Source: Geobacter sp. AOG2 (GTDB lineage Bacteria > Desulfobacterota > Desulfuromonadia > Geobacterales > Pseudopelobacteraceae). Taken from it: a stretch of DNA of 64,000 nt. The position numbers and the translations under genes are program-made. The stretch's first letter is position 1, and the number at the start of each line of letters is the position of its first letter. Of this stretch, positions 16,371-25,681 are shown one piece after another. The stretch spans positions 2,360,158-2,424,157 of the forward strand of contig NZ_BLJA01000001.1 of the NCBI RefSeq assembly GCF_019972295.1, given 5' to 3'. The notes beneath the pieces are model-generated. The model had not been told where the DNA came from and ran no database searches. It saw nothing but the letters and a program-made list of their open reading frames with translations.

Positions 16371-17639
16371 TCAGACAATAGAAAAATTTGTATGAATGAT
16401 TTTTTGTAATTCCTCAATCTTTATAATCGCATGGCGCACCTTTTCATGTTCTTCGGCTGGTAGCCCATATGGATTGAGATAGTGCGCATCACCCTGGATT
16501 CCCTTGATCACATTGATCTGCATGAGTATGCGATATTTGGTGAGAATATAATAGGCATCGCGGAGGGCTTGGGCCATCTCCGTCGAAAAACTGCCCTCTT
16601 TTTCAAGAAAAGCAATACGTTCCACGGTGTTTGTCGCCGGAACCCCCTGGTTGATGGCAAGAATACGTATATTCATTACCAATGGCGCCCAGGCCAACAG
16701 CTTCAGGTTAAACTCACCCTTATGTTCGCCACTGCCTTCGGTCCAGAGGCGCTTCATGAACCCCAACGCCAGCCTCATTTCCGTTGCCGTCCGGGCCATA
16801 CCCCATAACACCTGAAAGTAATCCCGCTCCATCACCCTGATCAATTCAATGAGGCTCCCGGCTATGGAGCGGTCGCCGGCTACGTAACGCGCATCGGAAA
16901 GGACAATCAAATCCATTATATTCTTAGAGTAATCCTCCATCTCATACCTGACAATGGCCAGAAGGCGCTTGCGCCACTGGGATAGTGACCCCCGCCACGT
17001 GGAGTTCGTCGGCATGATGCCGCCGGTGCAGCGTTTGAAACCGGCCTCTTCCAGCCGGTCCACCAGTAGCGAGGAGTATTCAAGAAAATAACTGTCGACC
17101 TGCTCTCCGCCGCCGTCACCGTAAACAATCAGATAGTCCTGATCGGTAATCAGGGTTTGTTCCTCGCGCCCATCACTACCCATACTGATCAAGGCAAACG
17201 GAATTTGCGGCAAGGGGTTCCCCCGGCTTTCAAGCTCATCGGCCACCACCTTCATGGCGCGCTTGGCAAGTTCATCCCGGTAATGGGTACAATTATGATG
17301 AAGAGCCGCAACAGAAAAGGTCAGGAGGAAACGCTCAATTTCTATCCGGTTCAAGTCCTCGTGGATGTTTTTCAGCTCATGGTGCCCACTATCGGTTATG
17401 CGGTCCATGAGCCGACCGCACTCAGTGCGCCACCCCGCCATGCGTTGCCGGTCTCCGTCCAAAACCGAAAAAATATTACGCAGAAAACGACTGATGTCGT
17501 CAGGGGTGCAGTATCGGCCAATACTGTGCAGATCGGGCAGTTGCCCCAGGATATCGTAATTGCGGACGTCAGGAACCGGCGGACGGATTTCTCCTCCCGG
17601 TTTCCCTGTTACCGGCATATGCTTCGAACGTTGCGCCAT
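16371..17639 (-). CDS. DUF294-type nucleotidyltransferase-like signalling protein
   Basis: 422-residue cytoplasmic protein of the DUF294/DUF294_C group, related to the GlnD/KNTase nucleotidyltransferase fold. The key motif GSDGREEQTLITDQD is at residues 154-168, matching the family pattern G-S-x2-R-x-EQ-x4-DQD. The helical C-terminal domain (about 290-415) is also typical. Many relatives carry N-terminal cNMP-binding and CBS domains; here the first 90 residues do not show CBS repeats, so this is a short form. It follows actP by 79 nt, beyond a terminator, so its expression may be partly separate. Genes of this family often sit beside actP-type acetate transporters, which suggests a regulatory link. 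Enzymatic activity is not established. Confidence 0.85.
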   Translation of the reverse strand: MAQRSKHMPVTGKPGGEIRPPVPDVRNYDILGQLPDLHSIGRYCTPDDISRFLRNIFSVLDGDRQRMAGWRTECGRLMDRITDSGHHELKNIHEDLNRIEIERFLLTFSVAALHHNCTHYRDELAKRAMKVVADELESRGNPLPQIPFALISMGSDGREEQTLITDQDYLIVYGDGGGEQVDSYFLEYSSLLVDRLEEAGFKRCTGGIMPTNSTWRGSLSQWRKRLLAIVRYEMEDYSKNIMDLIVLSDARYVAGDRSIAGSLIELIRVMERDYFQVLWGMARTATEMRLALGFMKRLWTEGSGEHKGEFNLKLLAWAPLVMNIRILAINQGVPATNTVERIAFLEKEGSFSTEMAQALRDAYYILTKYRILMQINVIKGIQGDAHYLNPYGLPAEEHEKVRHAIIKIEELQKIIHTNFSIV

Positions 17640-17656
17640 GGTCAGCCCCAGTAATC

Positions 17657-17689
17657 AAAAAAATGGGGAAAGCCGAAACCTTCCCCATT
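17657..17689 (-). terminator. rho-independent terminator after actP
   Basis: AATGGGGAA (17662-17670) pairs perfectly with TTCCCCATT (17681-17689) around a 10-nt loop. On the minus strand the stem runs into seven T. It lies between actP and the DUF294-type gene, so it should lower, but perhaps not abolish, expression of the latter from the actP promoter. Confidence 0.85.
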
Positions 17690-17718
17690 ATACACTCATA
17701 CGTTCAAATTATAAACCA

Positions 17719-19701
17719 TCAGTGGTCGATGGCCTTGGCCATGCCGATGCCGGTGTTCTGGCGGACGTAAATCTCGTCGAACATCTCCTCGGAACGCCTG
17801 CTGGGGAATGCCAGTGCCCCGAAAATAGCGGCTAGGAAACCGAGCGGAATGGAGATGATACCAGGGTTTTTGAGAGCAAAGAGCGGTTTGTCGAGGCCCA
17901 TCATGGACGTGCCGTTCTTGTTTTTCTCGTAATCCTCACGGGCTTTGGCAAGGGCCTTGACGTCCTTCTCCTCAAGTTGGGCGCCCGCAGGCAGTGCGGC
18001 CTGTTTCTTCTCCATGGCGGTAATGACCTTCTGAGCTCCGGCAGCCACCACTTTGGGGTAGGTCATATTGGGGGAAACCATCACCAAGCCAATGGAGGCG
18101 ATGGTGCCGACCACCAAGCCGGAGATGACGCCGGCGGTGTTGAACTTCTTCCAGAAGAGCGACAGCACGACAACCGGCAGGTTGCCGGAGGCAGCCACGG
18201 CAAAGGCCAGGGCCACCAGATGGGCAACGTTCGCCTTTTCCGCCATGATACCAATGGCAATACCGCAGGCGCCGACCACCAGCGAGGTGACACGGGCCGC
18301 CATGACCTGCTCGTGCTGGTCGGCGTGGCCGTCCTTGATCACGTTGACGTAAATATCGTGGGCAATGGCTGCAGAAGAAGCCAGAACCAGGCCGGAGACT
18401 ACCGCCAGGATGGTGGCGAAGGCAACGGCACAGAGGAAGGCCAGGAACAGGTCGCCGACGATCGGGGCGATATCGGCGCCCATCTGCTGGGCCAGCATCA
18501 GGGTGGCCATGTTGCCGCCCTTGTCAACCGCGATAATGCCCTGAGGGGTCAGATGGATGGCGGCACCGAAACCGAGCAGGGTGGTTAGAACGTAGAAGCC
18601 GCCGATAATGAACATGGCGATGATGACCGATTTACGGGCAGCCTGGGCCGTGGGCACGGTGAAGAAGCGCATCAGGATATGGGGCATACCGGCAGTGCCG
18701 AGCACCAGAGCCATGCCGAGGGATATCTGGTCAAGCGGTTGTTTGAGAAACAATCCCGGCTCCAGGAAGCGCTGTCCGGCATCGATGCCGTTAAGGGTTA
18801 CACCGTCCTTCAGCACCAGCTTGGAGACGTGGTCCTGAATGCTGGGATTGGTAACGATATCGTTGAAGAAGCCGATCGGATTGAAGCCCGCTTTGGCCAT
18901 AACCAAAACCGACAGCAGGACCGCACCGGACATGAGCAGACCGGCTTTGATGATCTGGACCCAGGTGGTGGCGGTCATGCCGCCGAAGACGACGTAACCG
19001 ACCATCAAGACGCCGACGCCGATAATGGCGGTTCTGTAGGGGACACCAACCAGGAGCGCCATCAGCTTACCGGCGCCGACCATCTGGGCGGTGAGGTAGA
19101 AGGTCGAGACGGCCACGGTGGATATGGCGGCCACGGCGCGAACTTTTTTGGGCTCGGTGCGGAAGGAAAGAATATCCCCCAAGGTGTACTTGCCGGCATT
19201 GCGACAGGGCTCGGCCACGATCAGGAGTACGGTGATGTAGGCCACCAACCACCCGACCGAGTACATAAACCCGTCATAGCCGTAGAGGGATATCAGGCCT
19301 GAAATCCCTAGGAAAGAGGCCGCCGACATGTAGTCGCCGGCAATGGCCCAGCCGTTCTGGGTTCCGGTGATGCCGCCGCCGGCGGCGTAGAAGTCGGCCG
19401 CGGTCTTGGTGTGCCGGGCAGCCCACACGACAACGGCCATGGTGATGCCGATGATGACGGCAAACATGGAGAGGGTGATGGCCTTATCCGCCTTGAGTTC
19501 CTTCTTCTTGACCGGGGCGCCCGGAGCCGGAGCCTGAGACTGGGCAGCCGGCGCGGTCATCGCGGAGGGGGCAGCGGCAGGAGCGGTTGCGGTAGGCATT
19601 GCGCCGGGGCCGGCCGGAGTCTTGGAGGGTTCTTCAGCAAAGGCGGCGGCTGCTACGGAAAGAGCCAGACCGGTGGCAATGATGATATTCTTGAGAGTCA
19701 T
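17719..19701 (-). CDS. actP: acetate/cation symporter ActP (SSS family)
   Basis: Sodium/solute symporter of the inner membrane, about 13 membrane segments, taking up acetate and similar short acids. 660 residues against about 550 for E. coli ActP. Conserved stretches include ITGTQNGWAIAGDYMSAASFLGISGL, FGGMTATTWVQIIKA, LGTAGMPHILMRFFTV and AVAFATILAVVSGLVLASSAAIAHD. Two extensions explain the length. One is a Pro/Ala-rich segment of about 45 residues between the N-terminal signal-like helix (1-22) and the first core helix. The other is a charged Lys/Glu/Ala-rich loop of about 60 residues near 560-620. The ATG follows AGGAGG. The DUF485 gene lies 13 nt upstream. Confidence 0.95.
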   Translation of the reverse strand: MTLKNIIIATGLALSVAAAAFAEEPSKTPAGPGAMPTATAPAAAPSAMTAPAAQSQAPAPGAPVKKKELKADKAITLSMFAVIIGITMAVVVWAARHTKTAADFYAAGGGITGTQNGWAIAGDYMSAASFLGISGLISLYGYDGFMYSVGWLVAYITVLLIVAEPCRNAGKYTLGDILSFRTEPKKVRAVAAISTVAVSTFYLTAQMVGAGKLMALLVGVPYRTAIIGVGVLMVGYVVFGGMTATTWVQIIKAGLLMSGAVLLSVLVMAKAGFNPIGFFNDIVTNPSIQDHVSKLVLKDGVTLNGIDAGQRFLEPGLFLKQPLDQISLGMALVLGTAGMPHILMRFFTVPTAQAARKSVIIAMFIIGGFYVLTTLLGFGAAIHLTPQGIIAVDKGGNMATLMLAQQMGADIAPIVGDLFLAFLCAVAFATILAVVSGLVLASSAAIAHDIYVNVIKDGHADQHEQVMAARVTSLVVGACGIAIGIMAEKANVAHLVALAFAVAASGNLPVVVLSLFWKKFNTAGVISGLVVGTIASIGLVMVSPNMTYPKVVAAGAQKVITAMEKKQAALPAGAQLEEKDVKALAKAREDYEKNKNGTSMMGLDKPLFALKNPGIISIPLGFLAAIFGALAFPSRRSEEMFDEIYVRQNTGIGMAKAIDH

Positions 19702-19714
19702 GTCGTATCCTCCT

Positions 19715-20023
19715 TTACTGAATTTCTTCGACCAGTTCCCTGGTCAGCCGGTCAAAGTCCTTGTTGGCAACGTGGGCGTAGTACAGGGCCAATCCCCAGG
19801 AAACAAAGAATTGGGAAAGGGCAAAAACATAACCGAAATTGATGACACCGATGATCTTGACCTTGAAGAGCCCCGGCGCATACGCTGCTCCTATGGGAAG
19901 GAGGAAATAGTACACGCAGGAGAATATCCACCACCCGATAAGGAAAGCGGATTTTTTGTGATGCAGTTCGATAAACTTTGGATTCTTCGCAATTGCTGAC
20001 CAATCATACTGTTTCTCTGCCAT
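19715..20023 (-). CDS. yjcH: DUF485 membrane protein (YjcH type)
   Basis: 102-residue inner-membrane protein with two membrane segments (roughly 30-50 and 62-85), family DUF485. YjcH-type proteins are nearly always encoded just before an ActP permease and are thought to act with it; the mechanism is unknown. The start at 20023 is set by AAGGAG 7 nt upstream; the frame continues to 20089 but without a better site. It is 95 nt after the IclR-type gene and 13 nt before actP. Confidence 0.92.
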   Translation of the reverse strand: MAEKQYDWSAIAKNPKFIELHHKKSAFLIGWWIFSCVYYFLLPIGAAYAPGLFKVKIIGVINFGYVFALSQFFVSWGLALYYAHVANKDFDRLTRELVEEIQ

Positions 20024-20118
20024 GGGTTGCTCCTTTCTCTTTATAACTAGTGGCCGGTCATGCTGTCCCTTCCCCCTGTCCGTGTTCAACGCCCCCTTTC
20101 AATTTCATGGATCGAATC

Positions 20119-20895
20119 TCAATAAGCCGGCACCTTGACATATCCGAATTTCATCGAAAGAATCTCTGCACCTTCACGCATAGAGGGTACAATCTCTTGT
20201 TCCAGCCGTTCCTGAAGCATGCGGAACGAAGGGGCCAGCATGGTTAGCGCCCCGACCACCTTGCCGGCATAGTCGCGAATAGCTACCGCCACGGCGCAAA
20301 TACCGTCTCCCACCCCGCCAAAGTCGATGGCCACACCGTTTTTACGTATTTCATGCAGCTCTTTCTCGAGTTGATTCAGATCGGGCATCCCGTCTTTACC
20401 GCTGCGGCGCCTACCCATGTGCCTGATGATATCGGGAGAGCTCATGGCCTTGATCGCCTTGCCGGCTGCGTTGGTAAAGAAGGGGAAGCGCTGTCCCACC
20501 ATGTCGATGGCTTTTATCTGCTGGAATGAATCAACCATATCGAGAAACAGCACCTCGTCATTATTCATCACGGTGATGTAGATCGCCTCGTCGTGCTTGC
20601 GGGCCAACTCCTCCATCACCGGATGGGCCAACCTGATAAGACTCGCGCTTTTCAAGATGTGTTGCGCCATCTCGAAAGCGTGCAGGCCAAGCCGATAGAC
20701 ACCGGCATCATCCCGCTCAATGAAACCGCTGTCCTCCAGCGTCGCGAGCAGCCGAAACACCTTGTTTCTGCTCAAATCGAGTTTTTGAGCCAAGAGAGGA
20801 ATGGTCACGTTCGCGCCTTCGGCGGCTAAAGCCTCCAAGAGGTCAAATGCCTTGAGTACACACTGAACCGAGTATGTTCCCCTTGCTCTGTCCAC
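20119..20895 (-). CDS. IclR-family transcriptional regulator
   Basis: 258-residue regulator with an N-terminal winged helix (VTIPLLAQKLDLSRNKVFRLLATLEDSGFIERDDAGVYRLG) and a C-terminal GAF-like effector domain (KAIDMVGQRFPFFTNAAGKAIKA ... GAVAVAIRDYAGKVVGALTMLAPS type). The start is taken as GTG 20895, 6 nt after AGGGAG; the in-frame ATG at 20931 has no good ribosome site and gives an atypical N-terminus. It is upstream of and codirectional with yjcH-actP, so control of acetate uptake is the natural inference. The effector is unknown. Confidence 0.93.
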   Translation of the reverse strand: MDRARGTYSVQCVLKAFDLLEALAAEGANVTIPLLAQKLDLSRNKVFRLLATLEDSGFIERDDAGVYRLGLHAFEMAQHILKSASLIRLAHPVMEELARKHDEAIYITVMNNDEVLFLDMVDSFQQIKAIDMVGQRFPFFTNAAGKAIKAMSSPDIIRHMGRRRSGKDGMPDLNQLEKELHEIRKNGVAIDFGGVGDGICAVAVAIRDYAGKVVGALTMLAPSFRMLQERLEQEIVPSMREGAEILSMKFGYVKVPAY

Positions 20896-21347
20896 AGTAT
20901 CTCCCTGGCACCACAAAACAACAATAACCATCGTTTTAAAAAAAATAATTTACAACCTTAATTCACCATTTAATACAACGTTCTAAAAATGTCAACGTCT
21001 TTTTATTCAAAGACAATGCAAATAAATTTTATTTATTTATTTCGGTAATTTAAAAACAAATACCTGCACAGCTCAACATAAAATTACAGATAAAAGCATA
21101 TAATAACCACTGTTCTATTAAACTACAATTTTACCACTTTTAAACGCCATTGTTTTACCGCGCATTACACATAACCCCCGCTTTCCGCCAAGGCAATGTG
21201 CACGGAGACAAGCAGTCATCCGGAAACACCAAGCCTTGCAGAGGGGCATCCAGCGCAGGCCGGCCGTGATTTTTATTGAAGTGATGTGCCGACTTATGCT
21301 AGTTTTAAAAGCTATTTCATCGTCACTAAATTCCGCGGGAGATTGTA
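20896..21347. other. AT-rich divergent intergenic region between the IclR-type gene and secA
   Basis: No gene is seen in these 452 bases. The left half (20930-21150) is markedly AT-rich and holds the IclR-side promoter. The right half returns to normal composition and carries the secA leader. A weak plus-strand candidate is TTTATT (21272-21277), 17 nt, TATGCT (21295-21300), about 48 nt before the secA start. A free TATAAT at 21099-21104 lacks a -35 partner. I see no secM-like ORF. Confidence 0.6.
20968..20995 (-). promoter_or_regulatory. promoter of the iclR-yjcH-actP cluster
   Basis: On the minus strand a perfect TTGACA (complement of 20990-20995) is followed after 16 nt by TTAAAT (complement of 20968-20973). 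ACGTTG occurs twice, once just ahead of the -35 and once within the spacer, a possible operator for autoregulation as usual in this family. The leader to the GTG start is about 65 nt. Confidence 0.6.
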
Positions 21348-24038
21348 ATGTTTGGTTCCCTTATCAAAAAAATAGTCGGCAGTAAGAACGAACGCGAACT
21401 GAAAAAGCTCTGGCCGATCGTTGCCAAAATCAACGACATGGAGAACTCCGTTGCCAAGCTCACCGATGAACAATTGCGCGGCAAAACCCTTGAATTCAAG
21501 GAGCGCCATGCCAAGGGAGAATCTCTCGACGCATTACTTCCCGAGGCTTTCGCAGTCTGCCGCGAGGCGGGCAAGCGGGTGCTGGGGATGCGCCACTTCG
21601 ACGTACAGTTGATCGGTGGCATGGTGCTGCACTCCGGCAAGATCGCCGAAATGAAGACCGGCGAAGGGAAAACCCTTGTGGCAACCCTACCTGCCTATCT
21701 GAACGCCATCTCCGGCAAGGGCGTGCATGTCGTCACCGTCAATGACTACTTGGCCAAACGCGATGCCGAGTGGATGGGGAGGCTGTACGGTTTTCTGGGG
21801 CTGGAGGTCGGCGTGATCGTACATGGTCTTGAGGATGAAGAACGCCGGGACAACTACGCCGCCGACATCACCTATGGGACCAACAACGAATTCGGCTTTG
21901 ACTACCTGCGGGACAACATGAAATTCGACCTGGAGGACTACGTCCAGCGCGGGTTCAACTACGCCATCGTGGATGAGGTCGACTCGATCCTGATCGACGA
22001 GGCCCGAACACCGTTGATCATTTCCGGTCCCACGGAAGAATCCACCGACAAGTACTACATCATCGATCGCATCATCCCGATGCTGCAACGGGGAGAGGTA
22101 CTGGAAGTCGAGGCCAACACCCTCTCGGGTAAGCGCAAGCAGTACACAGGCGACTTCACTATTGATGAGAAGGCCAAGAGCGCCACCCTCACGGAGCAGG
22201 GCGTTCTGAAGGTGGAAAAACTACTCAAGGTGGACAACCTGTACGACCCGCGCAACATCGAGTTTCTTCACCACGTTCAACAAGCCCTGCGAGCCCACGC
22301 CATGTACAAGCGCGATGTGGACTACGTGGTGAAAGACGGTGAGGTCATGATCGTGGACGAGTTCACCGGCCGCCTCATGCCGGGTCGGCGCTGGTCCGAC
22401 GGCCTGCACCAAGCCATCGAAGCCAAGGAAGGGGTCAAGATCGAAAACGAGAACCAGACCCTGGCCACCATCACCTTCCAGAACTATTTCCGCATGTACG
22501 CCAAACTTTCCGGCATGACCGGAACCGCCGACACCGAGGCCGAGGAGTTCAACAAGATCTACAAGCTGGAAGTAATGGTCATCCCCACCAACCGACCGCT
22601 GTTGCGCCCGGACTTCCCGGACGTGATCTACAAGACCGAGATGGAGAAGTTCAACGCGGTTATTGAGGACATTAAGGAACATTATGCCAGCGGCCAACCC
22701 TGCCTGGTTGGTACCATCTCCATCGAAAAGTCCGAGGTGCTTGCGGAACTGCTTAAACGCCAGGGCATCCCCCACAACGTGCTTAACGCCAAGCAGCACG
22801 AACGCGAGGCCGAGATCGTGGCCCAGGCGGGTCGCAAAGGCGCCATCACCATCGCCACGAACATGGCCGGCCGCGGTACCGACATCCTTCTGGGGGGCAA
22901 CGCGGACGCCATGGCAAAACAATGGCGCCGGGCCAATCCCGAAGCGACCGACGAGCAGTACGCGGCAGAGCTGGAAAAATTCAGGGCTCAATGTGCCGTC
23001 GAACACGACGAGGTTGTCAAGCTGGGCGGCCTGCATATCCTCGGTACCGAACGCCACGAGTCTCGCCGCATCGACAACCAGTTGCGCGGCCGTTCCGGGC
23101 GTCAGGGCGACCCCGGTTCATCCAAATTTTACCTCTCACTGCAGGATGACCTGCTCCGTATCTTCGGCTCCGAGCGCGTGGCAAAAATCATGGACCTGCT
23201 CAAAATCGAGGAGGGTGAGGCCATCACCCACACCATGATCACCAAGTCCATTGAGAATGCCCAGAAAAAGGTGGAAGCGCATAACTTCGACATCCGCAAA
23301 CATTTGATCGAGTACGACGACGTCATGAACAAGCAGCGCGAGGTGATCTACACCCAGCGCCGCGAGATCCTTGCGGGCCAGGATATCCGCGACAGCTTCC
23401 TGGATATGCTGGACGAGACCGTAGAAGATATCTCCGACACCTACTGCATCGAAAAAACGTCGGCCAGCGAATGGGATTGGCAGGCCATCGGAGAACTGGT
23501 CTTCAAGTGTTTCAACCTCCATCTCGATCTACCGCAGGAAACCTTGACCCGACTGAACCCGACAAACTTCCGGGAGACGCTCAAGGAGCAGGCCCACGCC
23601 ATCTTCCAGGCCAAGGCCGCTGAATTGGGAAATGAGTTAACCGATCACCTGATCAAGGTCATGATGCTCCAGGCCATCGACACCCACTGGAAAGACCACC
23701 TGCTCAACATCGACCACCTCAAGGAAGGCATAGGCCTTCGCGGCTATGGCCAGAAAGACCCAAAACAGGAATATAAAAAGGAGGCGTACAACCTCTTTAT
23801 GGAGATGATTGTCCGCATCCGCGAGGAAGTGGTGGAACGCATCTACTGGGTCCAGGTCAACCACGAGGACGAGGTCGAGGAGATAGCGGAGGAACAGCGC
23901 AGCAGGAAACTGGTCTTCAACATTGCGGGGGATGAGGAACGCCACCAGGAGCCGGCCAAGAGTGCCAAGGTGGCGGGCAGAAACGATCCCTGTCCCTGCG
24001 GCAGTGGCAAGAAATACAAGAAATGCTGTGGAAAATAG
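21348..24038 (+). CDS. secA: preprotein translocase ATPase SecA
   Basis: Motor ATPase driving Sec export through SecYEG. 896 residues, full length. Walker A TGEGKT is at 104-109; [11 protein letters not shown] is the Walker B/DEAD region near 210; [20 protein letters not shown] and the [10 protein letters not shown] arginine-finger region follow in order. The C-terminus is the zinc-binding SecB-binding tail [15 protein letters not shown]. The ATG follows GGGAG by 7 nt. It appears monocistronic, with a 452-nt upstream gap and argJ under its own likely promoter. Confidence 0.98.
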   Translation: MFGSLIKKIVGSKNERELKKLWPIVAKINDMENSVAKLTDEQLRGKTLEFKERHAKGESLDALLPEAFAVCREAGKRVLGMRHFDVQLIGGMVLHSGKIAEMKTGEGKTLVATLPAYLNAISGKGVHVVTVNDYLAKRDAEWMGRLYGFLGLEVGVIVHGLEDEERRDNYAADITYGTNNEFGFDYLRDNMKFDLEDYVQRGFNYAIVDEVDSILIDEARTPLIISGPTEESTDKYYIIDRIIPMLQRGEVLEVEANTLSGKRKQYTGDFTIDEKAKSATLTEQGVLKVEKLLKVDNLYDPRNIEFLHHVQQALRAHAMYKRDVDYVVKDGEVMIVDEFTGRLMPGRRWSDGLHQAIEAKEGVKIENENQTLATITFQNYFRMYAKLSGMTGTADTEAEEFNKIYKLEVMVIPTNRPLLRPDFPDVIYKTEMEKFNAVIEDIKEHYASGQPCLVGTISIEKSEVLAELLKRQGIPHNVLNAKQHEREAEIVAQAGRKGAITIATNMAGRGTDILLGGNADAMAKQWRRANPEATDEQYAAELEKFRAQCAVEHDEVVKLGGLHILGTERHESRRIDNQLRGRSGRQGDPGSSKFYLSLQDDLLRIFGSERVAKIMDLLKIEEGEAITHTMITKSIENAQKKVEAHNFDIRKHLIEYDDVMNKQREVIYTQRREILAGQDIRDSFLDMLDETVEDISDTYCIEKTSASEWDWQAIGELVFKCFNLHLDLPQETLTRLNPTNFRETLKEQAHAIFQAKAAELGNELTDHLIKVMMLQAIDTHWKDHLLNIDHLKEGIGLRGYGQKDPKQEYKKEAYNLFMEMIVRIREEVVERIYWVQVNHEDEVEEIAEEQRSRKLVFNIAGDEERHQEPAKSAKVAGRNDPCPCGSGKKYKKCCGK

Positions 24039-24087
24039 CAGCCACCGCCGTGGACACGGGATCCGCACGGGGCATCGCGAAAGAGGG

Positions 24088-24117
24088 TTGAGTCCTACAG
24101 GGCGGCGGAGTTATACT
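24088..24117 (+). promoter_or_regulatory. likely promoter of argJ
   Basis: TTGAGT (24088-24093) and TATACT (24112-24117) are separated by 18 nt, each with 5 or 4 consensus matches. It lies in the 152-nt gap after secA, about 73 nt before the argJ start. Confidence 0.5.
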
Positions 24118-24190
24118 AAACCCAAGATATCTCCAGAAGAGTCTGTCTCCCTTGCAAGCTGGAGCGACAAGAGTTTTTCGAGGTAGCGCC

Positions 24191-25372
24191 ATGGACATAA
24201 AAGGCTTTCAATTCTCAGCCGTGGAAGCAGCCATCAAAAAACAGGGTAGAAAAGACTTGGCCCTGATCTTCTCCGAGGCGCCGGCCCGGGCGGCTGCGGT
24301 ATTCACCACCAATGCCGTCAAAGCGGCACCGGTACTGCTCTCGGCGGAGCGTATCAAAAACGGTCAGGCCCAGGCTCTGGTGGTCAACAGCGGCAACGCA
24401 AACGCCTGCACCGGCGAACAGGGCATGCGGGCGGCGCGCGAGACATCACGTCAGGTGGCCGAAGGCCTGGGCATCCCTGACGAGGCGGTGCAAGTATCCT
24501 CCACCGGCGTCATCGGCGTGCAACTCCCCGTGGACAGAGTGCGAGCGGCAATCCCAGCTTTGGTAGACGGTCTGACCTCCGGTACACTCGATGATGTGGC
24601 CGAGGCCATCATGACCACCGACACTTTCCCTAAGATGGAAGCGCGGAGCGGCCAGGCAGGCGGTGTCACCTATACGGTGGCAGGCATCGCCAAGGGAGCG
24701 GGCATGATCATGCCCAACATGGCGACCATGCTCTCCTTCATCATCACCGACGCCGCCGTGGAACCCCCTGCTCTGGATAAGAGTTTCCGGCGCGCCGTGG
24801 AAACATCCTTTAATGCCATTACCGTGGACGGCGATACATCCACGAATGACACTTGCCTGGTGCTGGCCAACGGCATGGCGGAAAACCCGGCCATCGTGGC
24901 GGGAACGCCTGAAGCTCTGGCATTCGAGGCCCTGTTGCAGGACGTGCTCCTTTCTCTGGCCAAACAGATCGTCAAGGATGGCGAGGGGGCCACCAAATTC
25001 GTGGAAATCCGGGTGACCGGGGCCAAAAGTGACACCGACGCCAAACGGGCGGCCATGGCCATCGCCAACTCCAGCCTGGTAAAGACCGCCTTCTTTGGGC
25101 AAGATGCCAATTGGGGCCGTATCTTTGCAGCCGTGGGTTACTCGGGGGCAGAGGTGGACCAATCGCTCCTTTCCCTCAGTTTCGATACGGTCTGCATGGC
25201 AAAAAACGGCGTCTTTTCCGGTGGCGACGCCGAAGCGCGCGGCACCGAGGTGCTCAGACAAAAGGAATTCACCGTCACCGTCGGCCTCGGCTTGGGCGAC
25301 GGCAGCGCGACGGTCTATACCTCGGACCTCTCCCACGAATATGTCAGCATCAACGCTGACTACCGTTCCTAA
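24191..25372 (+). CDS. argJ: glutamate N-acetyltransferase / amino-acid acetyltransferase ArgJ
   Basis: Recycles the acetyl group from N-acetylornithine to glutamate in arginine synthesis; many bacterial forms also use acetyl-CoA. 393 residues. The protein self-cleaves at the conserved site in PNMATMLSF, here between Ala178 and Thr179, Thr becoming the new N-terminal nucleophile. VNSGNANACTG near 66-74 and VDGDTSTNDT are also family signatures. The start at 24191 is chosen because GAGG lies 7 nt upstream and the protein then begins MDIKGFQ; an earlier in-frame codon at 24152 has no support. Arg neighbours are not present. Confidence 0.96.
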   Translation: MDIKGFQFSAVEAAIKKQGRKDLALIFSEAPARAAAVFTTNAVKAAPVLLSAERIKNGQAQALVVNSGNANACTGEQGMRAARETSRQVAEGLGIPDEAVQVSSTGVIGVQLPVDRVRAAIPALVDGLTSGTLDDVAEAIMTTDTFPKMEARSGQAGGVTYTVAGIAKGAGMIMPNMATMLSFIITDAAVEPPALDKSFRRAVETSFNAITVDGDTSTNDTCLVLANGMAENPAIVAGTPEALAFEALLQDVLLSLAKQIVKDGEGATKFVEIRVTGAKSDTDAKRAAMAIANSSLVKTAFFGQDANWGRIFAAVGYSGAEVDQSLLSLSFDTVCMAKNGVFSGGDAEARGTEVLRQKEFTVTVGLGLGDGSATVYTSDLSHEYVSINADYRS

Positions 25373-25681
25373 TGCGCACTTGATGTTTTTCCTGAAAATG
25401 AAAACCATCGGTCGCCGCCCCATCCGTCAGGACGGCCTCCGCGGGACCATCTCGTGACCCTCCCGACCAATCGTCTCGATTATGGGGACACCCGGCTATT
25501 CAATCAGTTGCGGAGGGGGCTCTCTACACTCACCCTTGCGGCATTTTCATCCCATGCTAAAAGCCGTTCCGCCGAATCTGACCAAAGTCATTGAACTGCT
25601 TAAACCTTGACACGTTAGCGGCCGTATGGTAGCTTTCATCGCACTTCCATTCATCGTACGCGCCGCACAAGGGAGGGAACG
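25373..25681 (+). other. 309-nt intergenic region between argJ and the response regulator gene
   Basis: No convincing ORF is present. The right end holds the response regulator promoter and the ribosome site GGGAGGG. The left part shows no terminator hairpin with a T-run that I can see, so some argJ readthrough is possible. Confidence 0.6.
25607..25635 (+). promoter_or_regulatory. likely promoter of the response regulator gene
   Basis: A perfect TTGACA (25607-25612), a 17-nt spacer and TAGCTT (25630-25635), with the start codon 46 nt after the -10 box. Confidence 0.55.

Noticed and set aside
24152-24190. Longer N-terminus for ArgJ
   Set aside because: The added residues are unlike the family start and have no ribosome site; ATG 24191 does.
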